Below, in pieces: positions 9,294-18,521 of a stretch of DNA of 64,000 nucleotides. The number at the start of each line of letters is the position of its first letter. The stretch's first letter is position 1. Made by a program: the position numbers and the translations under genes. This DNA comes from Hyunsoonleella flava. GTDB taxonomy: Bacteria > Bacteroidota > Bacteroidia > Flavobacteriales > Flavobacteriaceae. The stretch spans positions 62,001 to 126,000 of the forward strand of contig NZ_SIRT01000007.1 in NCBI RefSeq assembly GCF_004310325.1, given 5' to 3'. Below the pieces are notes generated by a model. It ran no database searches. It was not told the DNA's origin and was given only the letters and a program-made list of their open reading frames with translations.

Positions 9294-11087
9294 ATGGATA
9301 CCCCGGACTTAGAGATACAGCTAAAAACCCTACCAAATCAACCTGGAGTTTATCAGTATTATGATAAAGATGATACACTCATTTACGTTGGTAAAGCCAA
9401 AAATTTAAAAAAACGGGTAAGTTCTTACTTTACTAAGAATCATGAATATGGCAAGACTAGGGTTCTGGTTAAAAAGATTGTTAGAATTAAGCATATAGTT
9501 GTAGAGACTGAAACAGATGCATTACTTCTTGAAAATAACCTGATAAAAAAGTACCAACCGCGTTATAATGTGATGTTGAAAGACGACAAATCCTACCCAT
9601 GGATTTGTATTAAAAATGAACGTTTTCCAAGAGTGTTTTCCACGCGACGCGTATTTAAAGATGGTAGCGAATATTTTGGACCCTACACTAGTATGAAAAC
9701 GGTTAGAACCCTGCTAGATTTGATAAAGGGCTTGTATTCATTACGAACTTGCAATTACAATTTAAGCAAGGAAAAAGTAGAGGCAGGGAAATACAAAGTG
9801 TGTTTAGAATATCATTTGGGAAATTGCAAAGGGCCTTGTGAAGGCTTGGAAACCGAGGAAGAATATCATAATAATATCAAGACCATAAAGGAAATTATTA
9901 AAGGGAACTTCAAGGATTCTTTATCGCAGTTTCGGGTTCAGATGAAAGCACTTGCTGAAAATATGCAGTTTGAGGAAGCACAAAAAATAAAGGAGAAAAT
10001 TGAGGTTTTAGAGAATTATCAAGCCAAATCCACCATTGTAAACCCAAAAATCAGCAATGTGGATGTGTTCTCAATTATGAGTGATGAAAGTTATGGTTAT
10101 GTTAACTTTTTACAACTGTCCTATGGTTCTATCATTCGTTCGCATACCTTAGAAGTGAAGAAAAAGCTGGATGAAACCGATAAAGCACTTTTAGAATTGG
10201 CAATAACGGAAATTCGTCAACGCTTCAACTCCAATTCAAAAGAAATTTACGTGCCTTTTAAAGTGGATTTGGGTGAGGATGTGAAGGTAACCGTACCTAA
10301 ATTGGGTGATAAAAAACATATTGTGGATTTGTCCTTAAGAAACGCTAAGTATTACAGGATGGAGCGTTTTAAACAGATGAAAATTGTAGATCCAGATCGA
10401 CATGCCAATCGTATTATGGCACAAATGAAAGCGGATTTACGTTTAAGTGAAGAGCCACGGCATATTGAGTGTTTTGATAACTCCAACATACAAGGAACAC
10501 ACCCAGTTGCGGCATGCGTAGTATTTAAAAACGGAAAACCAAGTAAAAAGGATTACCGTCATTTTAACATAAAAACGGTGGAAGGACCGGACGATTTTGC
10601 TACTATGGAAGAAGTAGTGCATCGGCGTTATAAGCGTTTGCTGGAAGAAGACCAGCCTTTACCGCAGTTAATTATTATTGATGGAGGTAAAGGGCAGTTG
10701 TCATCAGCACTAAAAAGTTTAGATGTTTTAGGATTGAGAGGTAAAATTGCCATTATCGGCATTGCAAAACGTTTGGAAGAATTATTTTATCCAAATGACC
10801 CAATTCCACTATATTTAGATAAGAAAAGCGAGACGCTAAAGATCATTCAGCAATTAAGAAATGAAGCACATCGTTTTGGAATTGAGCACCACCGCAACAA
10901 GCGCAGTAAAAGTGCGTTAAATACAGAGTTGGAAACCATTCCAGGAATTGGCGAAAAAACAGTTGTGGAGTTGTTAAAGTATTTTAAATCGGCAAAACGA
11001 GTGGCGCATGCAAAGTTAGATGAATTGGAGGGTGTTGTTGGGGTGTCTAGGGCTGAAAAGGTTTATAATTATTATCATGGGAAGTGA
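9294..11087 (+). CDS. uvrC: UvrABC excinuclease subunit C
   Basis: Makes the two incisions in nucleotide excision repair with UvrA and UvrB. All domains are present in order: the GIY-YIG nuclease (GVYQYYDKDDTLIYVGKAK, residues about 18-37), a cysteine cluster (about 160-180), the UVR UvrB-binding helix pair (about 220-245), the RNase H-like second nuclease (IECFDNSNIQGTHPVA, about 391-406), and tandem helix-hairpin-helix motifs at the end (IPGIGEKTVVELL). The 597-residue length is normal. It is transcribed divergently from the rimK run. Confidence 0.97.
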   Translation: MDTPDLEIQLKTLPNQPGVYQYYDKDDTLIYVGKAKNLKKRVSSYFTKNHEYGKTRVLVKKIVRIKHIVVETETDALLLENNLIKKYQPRYNVMLKDDKSYPWICIKNERFPRVFSTRRVFKDGSEYFGPYTSMKTVRTLLDLIKGLYSLRTCNYNLSKEKVEAGKYKVCLEYHLGNCKGPCEGLETEEEYHNNIKTIKEIIKGNFKDSLSQFRVQMKALAENMQFEEAQKIKEKIEVLENYQAKSTIVNPKISNVDVFSIMSDESYGYVNFLQLSYGSIIRSHTLEVKKKLDETDKALLELAITEIRQRFNSNSKEIYVPFKVDLGEDVKVTVPKLGDKKHIVDLSLRNAKYYRMERFKQMKIVDPDRHANRIMAQMKADLRLSEEPRHIECFDNSNIQGTHPVAACVVFKNGKPSKKDYRHFNIKTVEGPDDFATMEEVVHRRYKRLLEEDQPLPQLIIIDGGKGQLSSALKSLDVLGLRGKIAIIGIAKRLEELFYPNDPIPLYLDKKSETLKIIQQLRNEAHRFGIEHHRNKRSKSALNTELETIPGIGEKTVVELLKYFKSAKRVAHAKLDELEGVVGVSRAEKVYNYYHGK

Positions 11088-11111
11088 GTTTGGTTTTGGT
11101 TATACTTCAAA

Positions 11112-11693
11112 ATGACAAAACTCTTGAATTTGAAACGATTAATGGAATTGAAAGAAGATAAAATAGGGAAAGACATAGAAATTCTTAAAGACGGACCAAT
11201 ATGTAAGTATTTCAAAAATGGAATTCTTGATAAAGATTTGAATTGGTTTAACAATAAAAATTTCGAGGTTATAGAAATGAATTGCCGAAATTGGAATCGA
11301 AAAAACGCTCATCGTAAATTGAAAGACGCGCTTAATTTTCCTGATTATTATGGAGAGAATATGAATGCGTTTGCTGATTGTTTGACTGATATGTACAACA
11401 AAAAACACAGAGGATTAGTTTTAGTTTTTAGAAGTTATGATAGTTTTGTAGAAGAGGATGTGAAGTTTGCTGAAGCTATTCTTGATATCATAGCAAGAGA
11501 ATCTAGAATTTGGCTTTTGACAGGACAAAAATTAATCGGGCTTATACAATCAGACAATCCTGATTTAGACTTTCCTGAACTCGGGGGGACAAGTCCAATT
11601 TGGAATCCATCTGAATGGTTTAACGCTGATAGAAAAAATAATGAAACCTCTCTCCTAATCGCAGTTTTTATCGAGCGTATGAAAGCCATCTAA
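11112..11693 (+). CDS. Barstar-family protein (orphan RNase inhibitor-like)
   Basis: A 193-residue protein with a central barstar fold: a first strand FEVIEMNCRNW (about residues 50-60), the helix-loop FPDYYGENMNAFADCL (about 76-91) that in barstar contacts the RNase active site, and a LVLVFRSYD strand. It has about 45 extra N-terminal residues and about 60 extra C-terminal residues relative to barstar. No barnase-like or other RNase gene lies nearby, so it may be an orphan immunity protein or have another role. It is 24 nt behind uvrC and very AT-rich. The family call is good; partner and function are unknown. Confidence 0.75.
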   Translation: MTKLLNLKRLMELKEDKIGKDIEILKDGPICKYFKNGILDKDLNWFNNKNFEVIEMNCRNWNRKNAHRKLKDALNFPDYYGENMNAFADCLTDMYNKKHRGLVLVFRSYDSFVEEDVKFAEAILDIIARESRIWLLTGQKLIGLIQSDNPDLDFPELGGTSPIWNPSEWFNADRKNNETSLLIAVFIERMKAI

Positions 11694-11738
11694 AAACATC
11701 AATTCTAGAATTCAAAATATAGAAATGAAAATCAAAAT

Positions 11739-13979
11739 TTGAAAATTAAAACCACAATATTAACCCTATTGCTACTCATAACGTTTTCCGCGAATGCGCA
11801 AAATCAAGTAGAAGACAACTCCAGACCCAAAGTCGGTTTAGTGCTAAGTGGTGGTGGTGCAAAAGGGTTAGCGCATATTGGGGCTTTAAAGGTGCTAGAT
11901 ACATTAGGGGTAAAAGTAGATTATGTGGCAGGAACGAGCATGGGTGCTATTATAGGGTCACTTTACGCTTCGGGGTATACGGGTAAAGAGCTAGATTCTA
12001 TTTTTAATAGTATCGATTTTGATAAAATCATAAGCGACGATTTACCGAGAGCTTCCAAAGCATTTTATGAACGTAATAATGCTGAGCGGTATGCCATCAC
12101 ACTTCCGTTTGATAATTTCAATTTAAAATTGCCATCGGCATTATCCCGAGGCCAAAACACCTATAATCTCTTATCTAAATTAATGTTACATGTAAGTGAT
12201 ATTAATGATTTTGAAAATCTACCAATTCCTTTTTTCTGCATTGCAACCAATATAGAAACAGGTAAACAAGTGCTACTCAACAAAGGGAACTTAACGCATG
12301 CTGTTATGGCAAGTGGCGCATTGCCTTCGCTTTTTCAACCTGTAAAAATTGATAATCAAATACTAATTGATGGCGGTGTGGTAAATAATTATCCCATTGA
12401 TGAATTGAGAGCAAAAGGAATGGATATCATTATTGGGGTGGATGTTCAGGATGGGTTGTTAAATATTGAGGAATTAACGTCTGCTCCTGATGTACTCATT
12501 CAAATTAATAACTTCAGAACTATAAATGATATGAAGTTAAAGGCACCGAAAACAGACATTTACATCAAACCCGATATTAAGGATTTTAATGTGGTATCTT
12601 TTAATCAAGGGAATAACATTATTGCCAATGGTGCGAAGGCAGCAATTGAAAATATAGAAGCTTTAAAACAACTGCCTAAAGCTAAAAACTCAAATATAAA
12701 TAGCGTTGTTAAAAAAGTAGTAAGAGATAGTATCAAAATAAGAAACATCAAAGTAAAAGGAAACAGCAAATATACACGCTCTTATATTTTGGGAAAATTA
12801 AAACTGAAAGGTGGTGAAAAAGTATCTTACAAAAACGTTGTAAAAGGCTTAAACAGTTTGATAGCCACCAATAATTTTGATTCCTTTTACTACGATTTAG
12901 AACCAACAGATGAAAAGGACACTTATGATTTATTGGCCGAGGTTAATGAAACTGAGACGACTACCTTTTTAAAGTTAGGCGTTCATTATGACGATTTGTA
13001 CAAAAGCGGTGCTTTGATAAATCTTACAAAAAAGAGCCTATTGTTTGGTAATGATGTTATCTCGCTAGATATGGTTTTTGGGGACAATGTGCGTTACGAT
13101 TTTAATTATTTAATCGATAAAGGGTTTTATTGGAGTGTGGGTTTACGTTCAAGGTATAACGCCTTTAAAAAAGATGTAAATGCAGAGTTGTTGTTGGACG
13201 ATACTCAAATTACAAGTACGGGCTTAAATAAAGTGAATGCATCACTTCATGACCAAACCAATCAGTTTTATCTTCAAACGCTTTTTAGAAAGGATTTTGC
13301 ATTAAGTCTTGGGGCAGAACACAAGCGTTTGGAAGTAACTTCTGAAACGATTGCCAACACCAATCAGGACGAATTTGTTTTTGAAAGTACCGATTATTTC
13401 AGTGCATTTGGAAAATTAAAATTAGACACTTACGATAATAAATATTTTCCAAAAAGAGGTGTGTTTTTTAATGGCGATTTCCATACCTATTTATTTGCAT
13501 CACGTTTTAACGAAGATTTCGAAAGCTTTTCCATTGCCAGTGCTACAATGGGATATGCGTTTAGCGTATCTCCAAAAGTGTCTTTCAATTTGCAAACAGG
13601 AGGCGGGTTTAAGTTGGGTGATAAATCTACTACAACTTTGGATTTTGCACTTGGTGGTTATGGAAATAATCTCATAAATAACTTCATTCCGTTTTATGGC
13701 TACGATTTCATTTCGCTTACGGGGAACAGTTATGTAAAAGCTTATTTTAGTATGGATTATGAGGTGTTTAATAAGCATCACATTACTTTAGAAGGCAATT
13801 GGGCCAATGTTGACGACGATATTTTTGAAACAGGCGAGTGGTTTACATTGCCAGATTATAGGGGCTACGCTTTGGGCTATGCTTTAGAAAGCTTTATCGG
13901 ACCAATTCAAATAAAATATAGTTATTCACCAGAGCAGCGCGATAGCGTTTGGTATTTTAATGTAGGGTTTTGGTTTTAA
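11739..13979 (+). CDS. Patatin-like phospholipase with POTRA and outer-membrane barrel (PlpD-like)
   Basis: A 746-residue surface lipase, probably type Vd-like. It has a signal peptide ending near residue 20, then a patatin domain with oxyanion loop LVLSGGGAKGLAHIG (about 35-49), nucleophile S67 in GTSMG and catalytic D211 in DGGVVNNYP. A POTRA-like segment follows (about 335-400), then a 16-strand Omp85-type barrel to the terminal FWF. The start is TTG at 11739: it gives a perfect signal peptide, while the ATG at 11725 meets a stop after five codons. That decoy encodes nearly the same first residues, which suggests a short tandem duplication. The phospholipid or lipoprotein substrate is unknown. 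Confidence 0.9.
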   Translation: MKIKTTILTLLLLITFSANAQNQVEDNSRPKVGLVLSGGGAKGLAHIGALKVLDTLGVKVDYVAGTSMGAIIGSLYASGYTGKELDSIFNSIDFDKIISDDLPRASKAFYERNNAERYAITLPFDNFNLKLPSALSRGQNTYNLLSKLMLHVSDINDFENLPIPFFCIATNIETGKQVLLNKGNLTHAVMASGALPSLFQPVKIDNQILIDGGVVNNYPIDELRAKGMDIIIGVDVQDGLLNIEELTSAPDVLIQINNFRTINDMKLKAPKTDIYIKPDIKDFNVVSFNQGNNIIANGAKAAIENIEALKQLPKAKNSNINSVVKKVVRDSIKIRNIKVKGNSKYTRSYILGKLKLKGGEKVSYKNVVKGLNSLIATNNFDSFYYDLEPTDEKDTYDLLAEVNETETTTFLKLGVHYDDLYKSGALINLTKKSLLFGNDVISLDMVFGDNVRYDFNYLIDKGFYWSVGLRSRYNAFKKDVNAELLLDDTQITSTGLNKVNASLHDQTNQFYLQTLFRKDFALSLGAEHKRLEVTSETIANTNQDEFVFESTDYFSAFGKLKLDTYDNKYFPKRGVFFNGDFHTYLFASRFNEDFESFSIASATMGYAFSVSPKVSFNLQTGGGFKLGDKSTTTLDFALGGYGNNLINNFIPFYGYDFISLTGNSYVKAYFSMDYEVFNKHHITLEGNWANVDDDIFETGEWFTLPDYRGYALGYALESFIGPIQIKYSYSPEQRDSVWYFNVGFWF

Positions 13980-14360
13980 TGTTATTTGGGCGTTACCCGC
14001 AAGGGGTCGGGCTTTCGGGAGTCGCTCCCTCCTGTGTCGGGGAGCTTCAACAAATCCCTCAATCCCTAACGCGGGCAAATCTGCTAATTTAGTATTATGC
14101 AAAAAGCACAGTAGCATCTTTGCTGTTTTTAGTAATTCAAGTATTCCTATTTTTTTACGATATTTGTATACGTATGATGCTTTTATTCAAAGATTTATTA
14201 CAGTTTCTTCACTATCTTATCAAGAGAAATCCTGAATAAGCAGGCGTTTTTGTCATTCCCAAGAATCACGATTCCTACCGGAAAGGAATGCTTTTAATTT
14301 ATTATCTTTAGTAACATTCAGTTAGCCTTTAATCGAGGACAACAGTTAAAAATTAAAACA
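13980..14360. other. Intergenic region with repeat copy A; no gene seen
   Basis: 381 bases hold the dispersed repeat at 13988-14072 and a weak hairpin (ATTCCT 14271-14276 with AGGAAT 14284-14289). A TAnnTTTG-like box TATCTTTA at 14303-14310 may serve hmgA. A short minus-strand open frame over the repeat has no coding character. Confidence 0.6.
13988..14072 (+). repeat. Dispersed intergenic repeat, copy A
   Basis: Begins GGGCGTTACCC, continues with GGGTCGGGCTTTC and ends AATCCCTAACGC. The same three blocks in the same order occur at 17493-17580 (opposite strand) and 36375-36498. It is markedly GC-richer than its surroundings and lies 8 nt after the patatin stop codon. Confidence 0.8.
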
Positions 14361-15515
14361 ATGCCATTTTATCATAAATTAGGGAGTATTCCTCCCAAGC
14401 GACACACACAATTTAGAAAACCAGACGGAAGTTTGTATTACGAGCAATTATTTGGCACCATAGGTTTTGATGGTATGTCTACCAACAGTTACCACGAACA
14501 ACGGCCAACACAGGTAAAGGAAATAAAAAACCAATTCAGTGTTGCGCCAAAAATTGCAAAAGCCAATAATATAAAATCCTACCGATTAAAAGGGTTTCAA
14601 ATAAAACCAGAGAACGATTTTCTAGAAAGTAGAAAAACGGTACTTATCAATAGCGATTGTGCCATTCAGCTGGCAGCGCCAAAACAGTCCACATCAGATT
14701 ATTTCTATAAAAATACCGATGCCGATGAGTTGATTTTTGTACACAAAGGCACAGGAAAATTACGAACCATGCTCGGAAATCTCGATTTTAAATATGGCGA
14801 TTATTTGTTAATCCCAAGAGGTATTATTTACAAGATTGATTTCGATACAGAGGACAATCGCCTTTTTATTGTAGAATCCAGACGACCCATTTATACGCCA
14901 AAACGCTACAGAAATTGGTTTGGGCAATTGTTGGAACATTCGCCATTTTGCGAACGCGATATTAGAAGGCCAGAAGAGCTGGAAACCAATAATGAGTCTG
15001 GGGACTTTTTAATTAAAGTAAAAAAGCAAGATGATATTATTGAAATGGTTTACGCATCGCATCCCTTTGATGTGATTGGGTATGATGGGTATAACTATCC
15101 GTATGCCTTTTCAATTCATGATTTTGAACCGATTACAGGGCGCATTCATCAACCACCGCCAGTACATCAAACATTTGAAACGGATGCTTTTGTGGTATGC
15201 AGCTTTGTACCCAGGTTATATGATTATCACCCACAATCTATTCCAGCGCCTTACAATCATAGTAATATTGATAGTGACGAGGTGCTATATTACGTGGATG
15301 GCGATTTCATGAGTAGAAATGATATAGAGGCAGGTCATATTTCATTGCATCCGGCAGGTATTCCACATGGCCCACACCCAGGAGCTACGGAGCGTAGCAT
15401 TGGAAAAACCGAAACAGAAGAGTTAGCAGTGATGGTAGATACATTCAAGCCATTGATGGTAACCGAAGATGCAATGAAAATTGCAGATGACACATACCAT
15501 ACGTCGTGGTTATAG
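14361..15515 (+). CDS. hmgA: Homogentisate 1,2-dioxygenase
   Basis: Opens the homogentisate ring to maleylacetoacetate using Fe(II) and O2, the step after HppD in tyrosine/phenylalanine breakdown. The 384-residue protein shows the cupin core: GDYLLIPRGIIYKI for the first cupin, and the metal/substrate region PPPVHQTFETDAFVVCSF, with DEVLYYVDGDF and HPAGIPHGPHPG (about 331-342) supplying the iron-ligand His/Glu set. It is shorter than the human enzyme (445) but fits the bacterial short form. hppD follows on the same strand after a 141-nt gap holding two small hairpins. Confidence 0.93.
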   Translation: MPFYHKLGSIPPKRHTQFRKPDGSLYYEQLFGTIGFDGMSTNSYHEQRPTQVKEIKNQFSVAPKIAKANNIKSYRLKGFQIKPENDFLESRKTVLINSDCAIQLAAPKQSTSDYFYKNTDADELIFVHKGTGKLRTMLGNLDFKYGDYLLIPRGIIYKIDFDTEDNRLFIVESRRPIYTPKRYRNWFGQLLEHSPFCERDIRRPEELETNNESGDFLIKVKKQDDIIEMVYASHPFDVIGYDGYNYPYAFSIHDFEPITGRIHQPPPVHQTFETDAFVVCSFVPRLYDYHPQSIPAPYNHSNIDSDEVLYYVDGDFMSRNDIEAGHISLHPAGIPHGPHPGATERSIGKTETEELAVMVDTFKPLMVTEDAMKIADDTYHTSWL

Positions 15516-15528
15516 AGGCCTCCCCTAA

Positions 15529-15546
15529 CCCCTCCAAAAGGAGGGG
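15529..15546. repeat. CCCCTCC hairpin repeat
   Basis: CCCCTCC-AAAA-GGAGGGG directly after hmgA. A near-identical hairpin (CCCCTCC-AGA-GGAGGGG) occurs at 32192-32208. Neither has a terminator-like T-run, so these look like small dispersed intergenic palindromes. Confidence 0.7.
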
Positions 15547-15620
15547 AACTGAGCTCTTAGAAGTGAAATGAAACATAAAAAATAATTTTAAAACAAACAC
15601 TCAAATTCCCGTTTTGAGTT

Positions 15621-15638
15621 TCTCCCCTTATGGGGAGA
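15621..15638. repeat. TCTCCCC hairpin repeat overlapping the false upstream start of hppD
   Basis: TCTCCCC-TTAT-GGGGAGA followed by GAGGGGCT, which is also found at 32213-32220. The in-frame ATG at 15630 lies inside this palindrome, which argues against its use as the hppD start. Confidence 0.65.
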
Positions 15639-15656
15639 TTAAGAGGGGCTTTTGAC

Positions 15657-16814
15657 ATGAAAGACATAAAATCAGTAAACTACGGTTTAGAAAAAATATT
15701 TGAAGGGGCACAGGATTTCTTGCCACTTCTTGGAACAGACTACGTGGAATTCTACGTTGGGAATGCAAAACAAGCAGCACACTTTTACAAAACAGCCTTT
15801 GGGTTTCAATCCTATGCGTATAAAGGTTTGGAAACAGGATCCAGAGATGAGGTGAGCTATGTGTTGAAGCAGGACAAAATTAGATTGGTGTTAACTACAC
15901 CGTTAAACAGTAAATCGCCCATAAACGACCATCTTGTAAAACATGGCGACGGTGTAAAAGTGATAGCGCTTTGGGTAGAGGATGCAAGAAAAGCCTATAA
16001 AGAAACCACCAGTAGAGGGGCAAAATCATACATGCAACCCACTGTGGAAACCGATAAAGATGGTGAAGTTGTGCGTGCTGGTATTTATACCTATGGGGAG
16101 ACGGTGCATATGTTTGTGGAGCGTAAAAACTATAATGGCGCCTTTATGCCTGGGTTTGTAAAATGGGAGTCAGATTACAACCCAGAGCCTGTTGGGTTAA
16201 AGTATATAGACCATATGGTTGGCAATGTAGGTTGGGGGCAAATGAATACATGGGTAAAATGGTATGAAGATGTGATGGGTTTTGAGAACTTTTTATCCTT
16301 TGATGATAAGCAAATCCATACCGAATATTCAGCATTGATGAGTAAGGTGATGAGCAATGGTAATGGACGCATAAAATTCCCAATAAACGAGCCTGCTGAG
16401 GGTAAAAAGAAGTCGCAAATTGAGGAGTATTTAGATTTTTATGAAGGCGCTGGCGTGCAGCACATCGCTGTAGCCACAGATGATATAATCAATACGGTTT
16501 CGCAATTAAGAAGTAGAGGTGTGGAGTTTTTATCCATTCCGCCAGATGAATACTATAGAGCAGTACCTGGACGTTTGGAAGAATTTAGTCATGAATTGCG
16601 AGAAGATATCGAAACCCTAAAAAGTTTAGGCATTATGATAGATGCTGATGAGGAAGGCTACTTGTTACAGATTTTCACAAAACCTGTTGAAGATAGACCA
16701 ACTTTGTTTTTTGAAATCATCCAGCGTATGGGCGCTAGAGGTTTTGGAGCTGGCAACTTTAAAGCACTTTTTGAATCGATTGAACGGGAGCAGGCCAAAA
16801 GAGGTACGTTATAG
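15657..16814 (+). CDS. hppD: 4-hydroxyphenylpyruvate dioxygenase
   Basis: Converts 4-hydroxyphenylpyruvate to homogentisate, the substrate of the neighbouring HmgA. It has two vicinal-oxygen-chelate halves: an N-terminal one (DYVEFYVGNAKQAAHFY) and a catalytic C-terminal one with the iron ligands in YIDHMVGNV (His), GVQHIAVATDDI (His) and LFFEIIQRMG (Glu), plus the C-terminal gating helix with GFGAGNFKALFE. I start at ATG 15657, which gives 386 residues beginning MKDIKSVNYG. The longer frame from 15630 starts inside a repeat hairpin. It ends in a strong bidirectional terminator. Confidence 0.95.
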   Translation: MKDIKSVNYGLEKIFEGAQDFLPLLGTDYVEFYVGNAKQAAHFYKTAFGFQSYAYKGLETGSRDEVSYVLKQDKIRLVLTTPLNSKSPINDHLVKHGDGVKVIALWVEDARKAYKETTSRGAKSYMQPTVETDKDGEVVRAGIYTYGETVHMFVERKNYNGAFMPGFVKWESDYNPEPVGLKYIDHMVGNVGWGQMNTWVKWYEDVMGFENFLSFDDKQIHTEYSALMSKVMSNGNGRIKFPINEPAEGKKKSQIEEYLDFYEGAGVQHIAVATDDIINTVSQLRSRGVEFLSIPPDEYYRAVPGRLEEFSHELREDIETLKSLGIMIDADEEGYLLQIFTKPVEDRPTLFFEIIQRMGARGFGAGNFKALFESIEREQAKRGTL

Positions 16815-16820
16815 GATAAC

Positions 16821-16861
16821 AAAACGGCACGATTTTATGACTAATTTCATCGTGCCGTTTT
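16821..16861. terminator. Bidirectional terminator between hppD and the barrel-protein gene
   Basis: A perfect 12-bp stem AAAACGGCACGA (16821-16832) with TCGTGCCGTTTT (16850-16861). It has A- and T-runs on both sides and serves both convergent genes. Confidence 0.85.
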
Positions 16862-16882
16862 CAACAAACTAACTCAAACTAA

Positions 16883-17401
16883 TTATAAAAATCTATACCC
16901 AATACCTATCATCAGGAAGTTTACTTTAGAGCTTACATCGGCACTTCCAGTATAATAATCATTTAGTTGTACATTGTATTTGGCTTGTGCATATATTTTT
17001 TCTGTAATATCGTAGCTACCTCCAAAGCCAAGAAAAATACCTAGTGTTTGGTAGCCGTTGGCTACATCTTCTAGAATAACGTTTAGGGTTGGGCCAAATA
17101 ATACACTAAATTCTTGGGTTGCTTGGTAGCTACCCAATGCGCCAATGTATATGGCATCTCCTTCAGCATTAAGAGCCAAAGCTATTTCGGGTTGTAAATC
17201 AATTTTATCGGCTAGGTTTATTTCGCTCTGTGCGCCAAAATAAAAGCCGTTGCTTTTAAAGTCTAAATCGCGTTTTTCGCTATCTACCTTAAAAATGGAA
17301 TTGATGTTTAAGTACCCTGCTGTTGCCGAAAGATTGAAATCTTGCGCAAACGTAAATGTTGTTAAAAGCACTAGACAAATTGTTAATGTGTGTCGTCTCA
17401 T
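16883..17401 (-). CDS. Small outer-membrane beta-barrel protein
   Basis: 172 residues with a signal peptide (cleavage after about FTFAQ, residue 20) and alternating amphipathic strands ending in the barrel signature IGIGYRFL with a terminal hydrophobic residue. It looks like an 8-strand OmpA/OmpW-type porin-family barrel with no periplasmic domain. It stands alone between a convergent terminator and the repeat-bearing gap at 17402-17735. No function can be assigned. Confidence 0.75.
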   Translation of the reverse strand: MRRHTLTICLVLLTTFTFAQDFNLSATAGYLNINSIFKVDSEKRDLDFKSNGFYFGAQSEINLADKIDLQPEIALALNAEGDAIYIGALGSYQATQEFSVLFGPTLNVILEDVANGYQTLGIFLGFGGSYDITEKIYAQAKYNVQLNDYYTGSADVSSKVNFLMIGIGYRFL

Positions 17402-17735
17402 AAGTTTTGGTTTTAATTAATTACACTAGTACATCGAACCAAAGCAAAAATGTGAGCATGTTGGTGTAAAAAAGAGACGTTTGCGGATATGTGCGTTAGG
17501 GATTGTAGAGTAAAGCCCACAGCCCGACGCAGGAGGTGCAAGGACTTGAAACGGAAAGCCCGACCCGCAGGGGAACGCCCAAAAAAATAATCGATGACGT
17601 GTTTTCTAACATAACTATAACAGTTGTGAACCGCGGGTTTTGGATAAAATTTCTATTTTTGGAATAGTAATTGTAATTTCTTACGTAAAAACAATAAAAT
17701 GTGCTTGAAGAAGTTACATTATAATTACCCAAATA
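17402..17735. other. Intergenic region with repeat copy B; divergent promoter region
   Basis: 334 bases between divergent genes. They contain repeat copy B (17493-17580) and AT-rich DNA that must carry the promoters of both neighbours; no convincing TAnnTTTG box stood out. No gene seen. Confidence 0.55.
17493..17580 (-). repeat. Dispersed intergenic repeat, copy B (inverted)
   Basis: Read on the minus strand it starts GGGCGTTCCCC, continues CGGGTCGGGCTTTCCG and ends AATCCCTAACGC, matching copies A and C. The middle part differs in sequence and length. Confidence 0.8.
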
Positions 17736-18521
17736 ATGATGAAAAAGGTACTACTTATAATAATTGCTTTTGGAACTATGCAAGTTTTGGTTGCACAGCA
17801 AGAATCCGCTTTTGGAGACGGCGAATGGTTTAAATTCAAGATGAGCTATAGTGGTTTTTTAAAGGCTGGAAATGCAACGCTTACGGTTAAGGATTCTAAA
17901 ATTGGAGAGAAAGACGTGTACCATGTTGTTGGTAAAGGCTGGACAACGGGTATGATAAAATGGTTTTTTAAGGTGAAGGATAGATATGAAAGTTATTTTG
18001 ACAAAGAAACTATTATGCCTTATAAATTTGTGCGCAACATTGACGAGGGTGGGCATACAAAAGATATTGAGATAGATTTTGACCATGAGAACCAAAAGGC
18101 CCATGTAAATAACAAGAAGCACAAAACAAAAAAAGTAATTGATACCAAACCGAATATTCAAGATATGGTATCGACATATTATTATTTAAGAAACAGCATT
18201 GATATTAGCACACTGAAAGTTGGTGATGAGTTTAAGGTAGATATGTTTTTTGATGAGGAAAATTATGGTTTTAAGTTGCAGTATTTAGGAGAAGAAGTTA
18301 TTGATACAGATTTTGGGGATGTAAGGTGTTTAAAATTTAGACCTTATGTAATGGCGGGCCGCGTTTTTAAGGAGGAAGAAAGTTTGACGCTATGGGTCTC
18401 AAAAGACAAAAATAAATTACCTTTGCGCATTAAGGCAGATTTGGCTGTGGGGTCGCTTAGAGCAGATCTGGAAGCCTTTAAAGGGCTTAAGCATCCGTTT
18501 CAAATAGTTGTTAATAATTAA
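17736..18521 (+). CDS. DUF3108 periplasmic protein
   Basis: 261 residues with a signal peptide (hydrophobic residues 4-20, cleavage near VLVAQ) and a beta-rich body typical of DUF3108: FGDGEWFKFKMSYSGFLKAG at the start and a conserved LTLWVSKDKNKLPLRI block near the end. The family has no established biochemical role. It is first of a compact run: its stop codon overlaps the kynA start by one base, followed by an M23 peptidase and pgi, so the four genes are probably one transcript. Confidence 0.85.
   Translation: MMKKVLLIIIAFGTMQVLVAQQESAFGDGEWFKFKMSYSGFLKAGNATLTVKDSKIGEKDVYHVVGKGWTTGMIKWFFKVKDRYESYFDKETIMPYKFVRNIDEGGHTKDIEIDFDHENQKAHVNNKKHKTKKVIDTKPNIQDMVSTYYYLRNSIDISTLKVGDEFKVDMFFDEENYGFKLQYLGEEVIDTDFGDVRCLKFRPYVMAGRVFKEEESLTLWVSKDKNKLPLRIKADLAVGSLRADLEAFKGLKHPFQIVVNN

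Noticed and set aside
11112-11693. Toxin-antitoxin pair based on the barstar-like gene
   Set aside because: The neighbours are uvrC and a surface patatin; no RNase or toxin gene is adjacent, so a pair is not supported.
13926-14117. Open frame on the minus strand after the patatin gene
   Set aside because: It covers the intergenic repeat copy A; the translation has no family resemblance and the frame exists only because the repeat is GC-rich.
15630-15656. Longer N-terminus for hppD starting at ATG 15630
   Set aside because: That ATG lies within a palindromic repeat and adds residues not typical for the enzyme; ATG 15657 gives a normal N-terminus.
17496-17732. Open frame on the minus strand upstream of the DUF3108 gene
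   Set aside because: It runs through repeat copy B and promoter DNA; no coding pattern.
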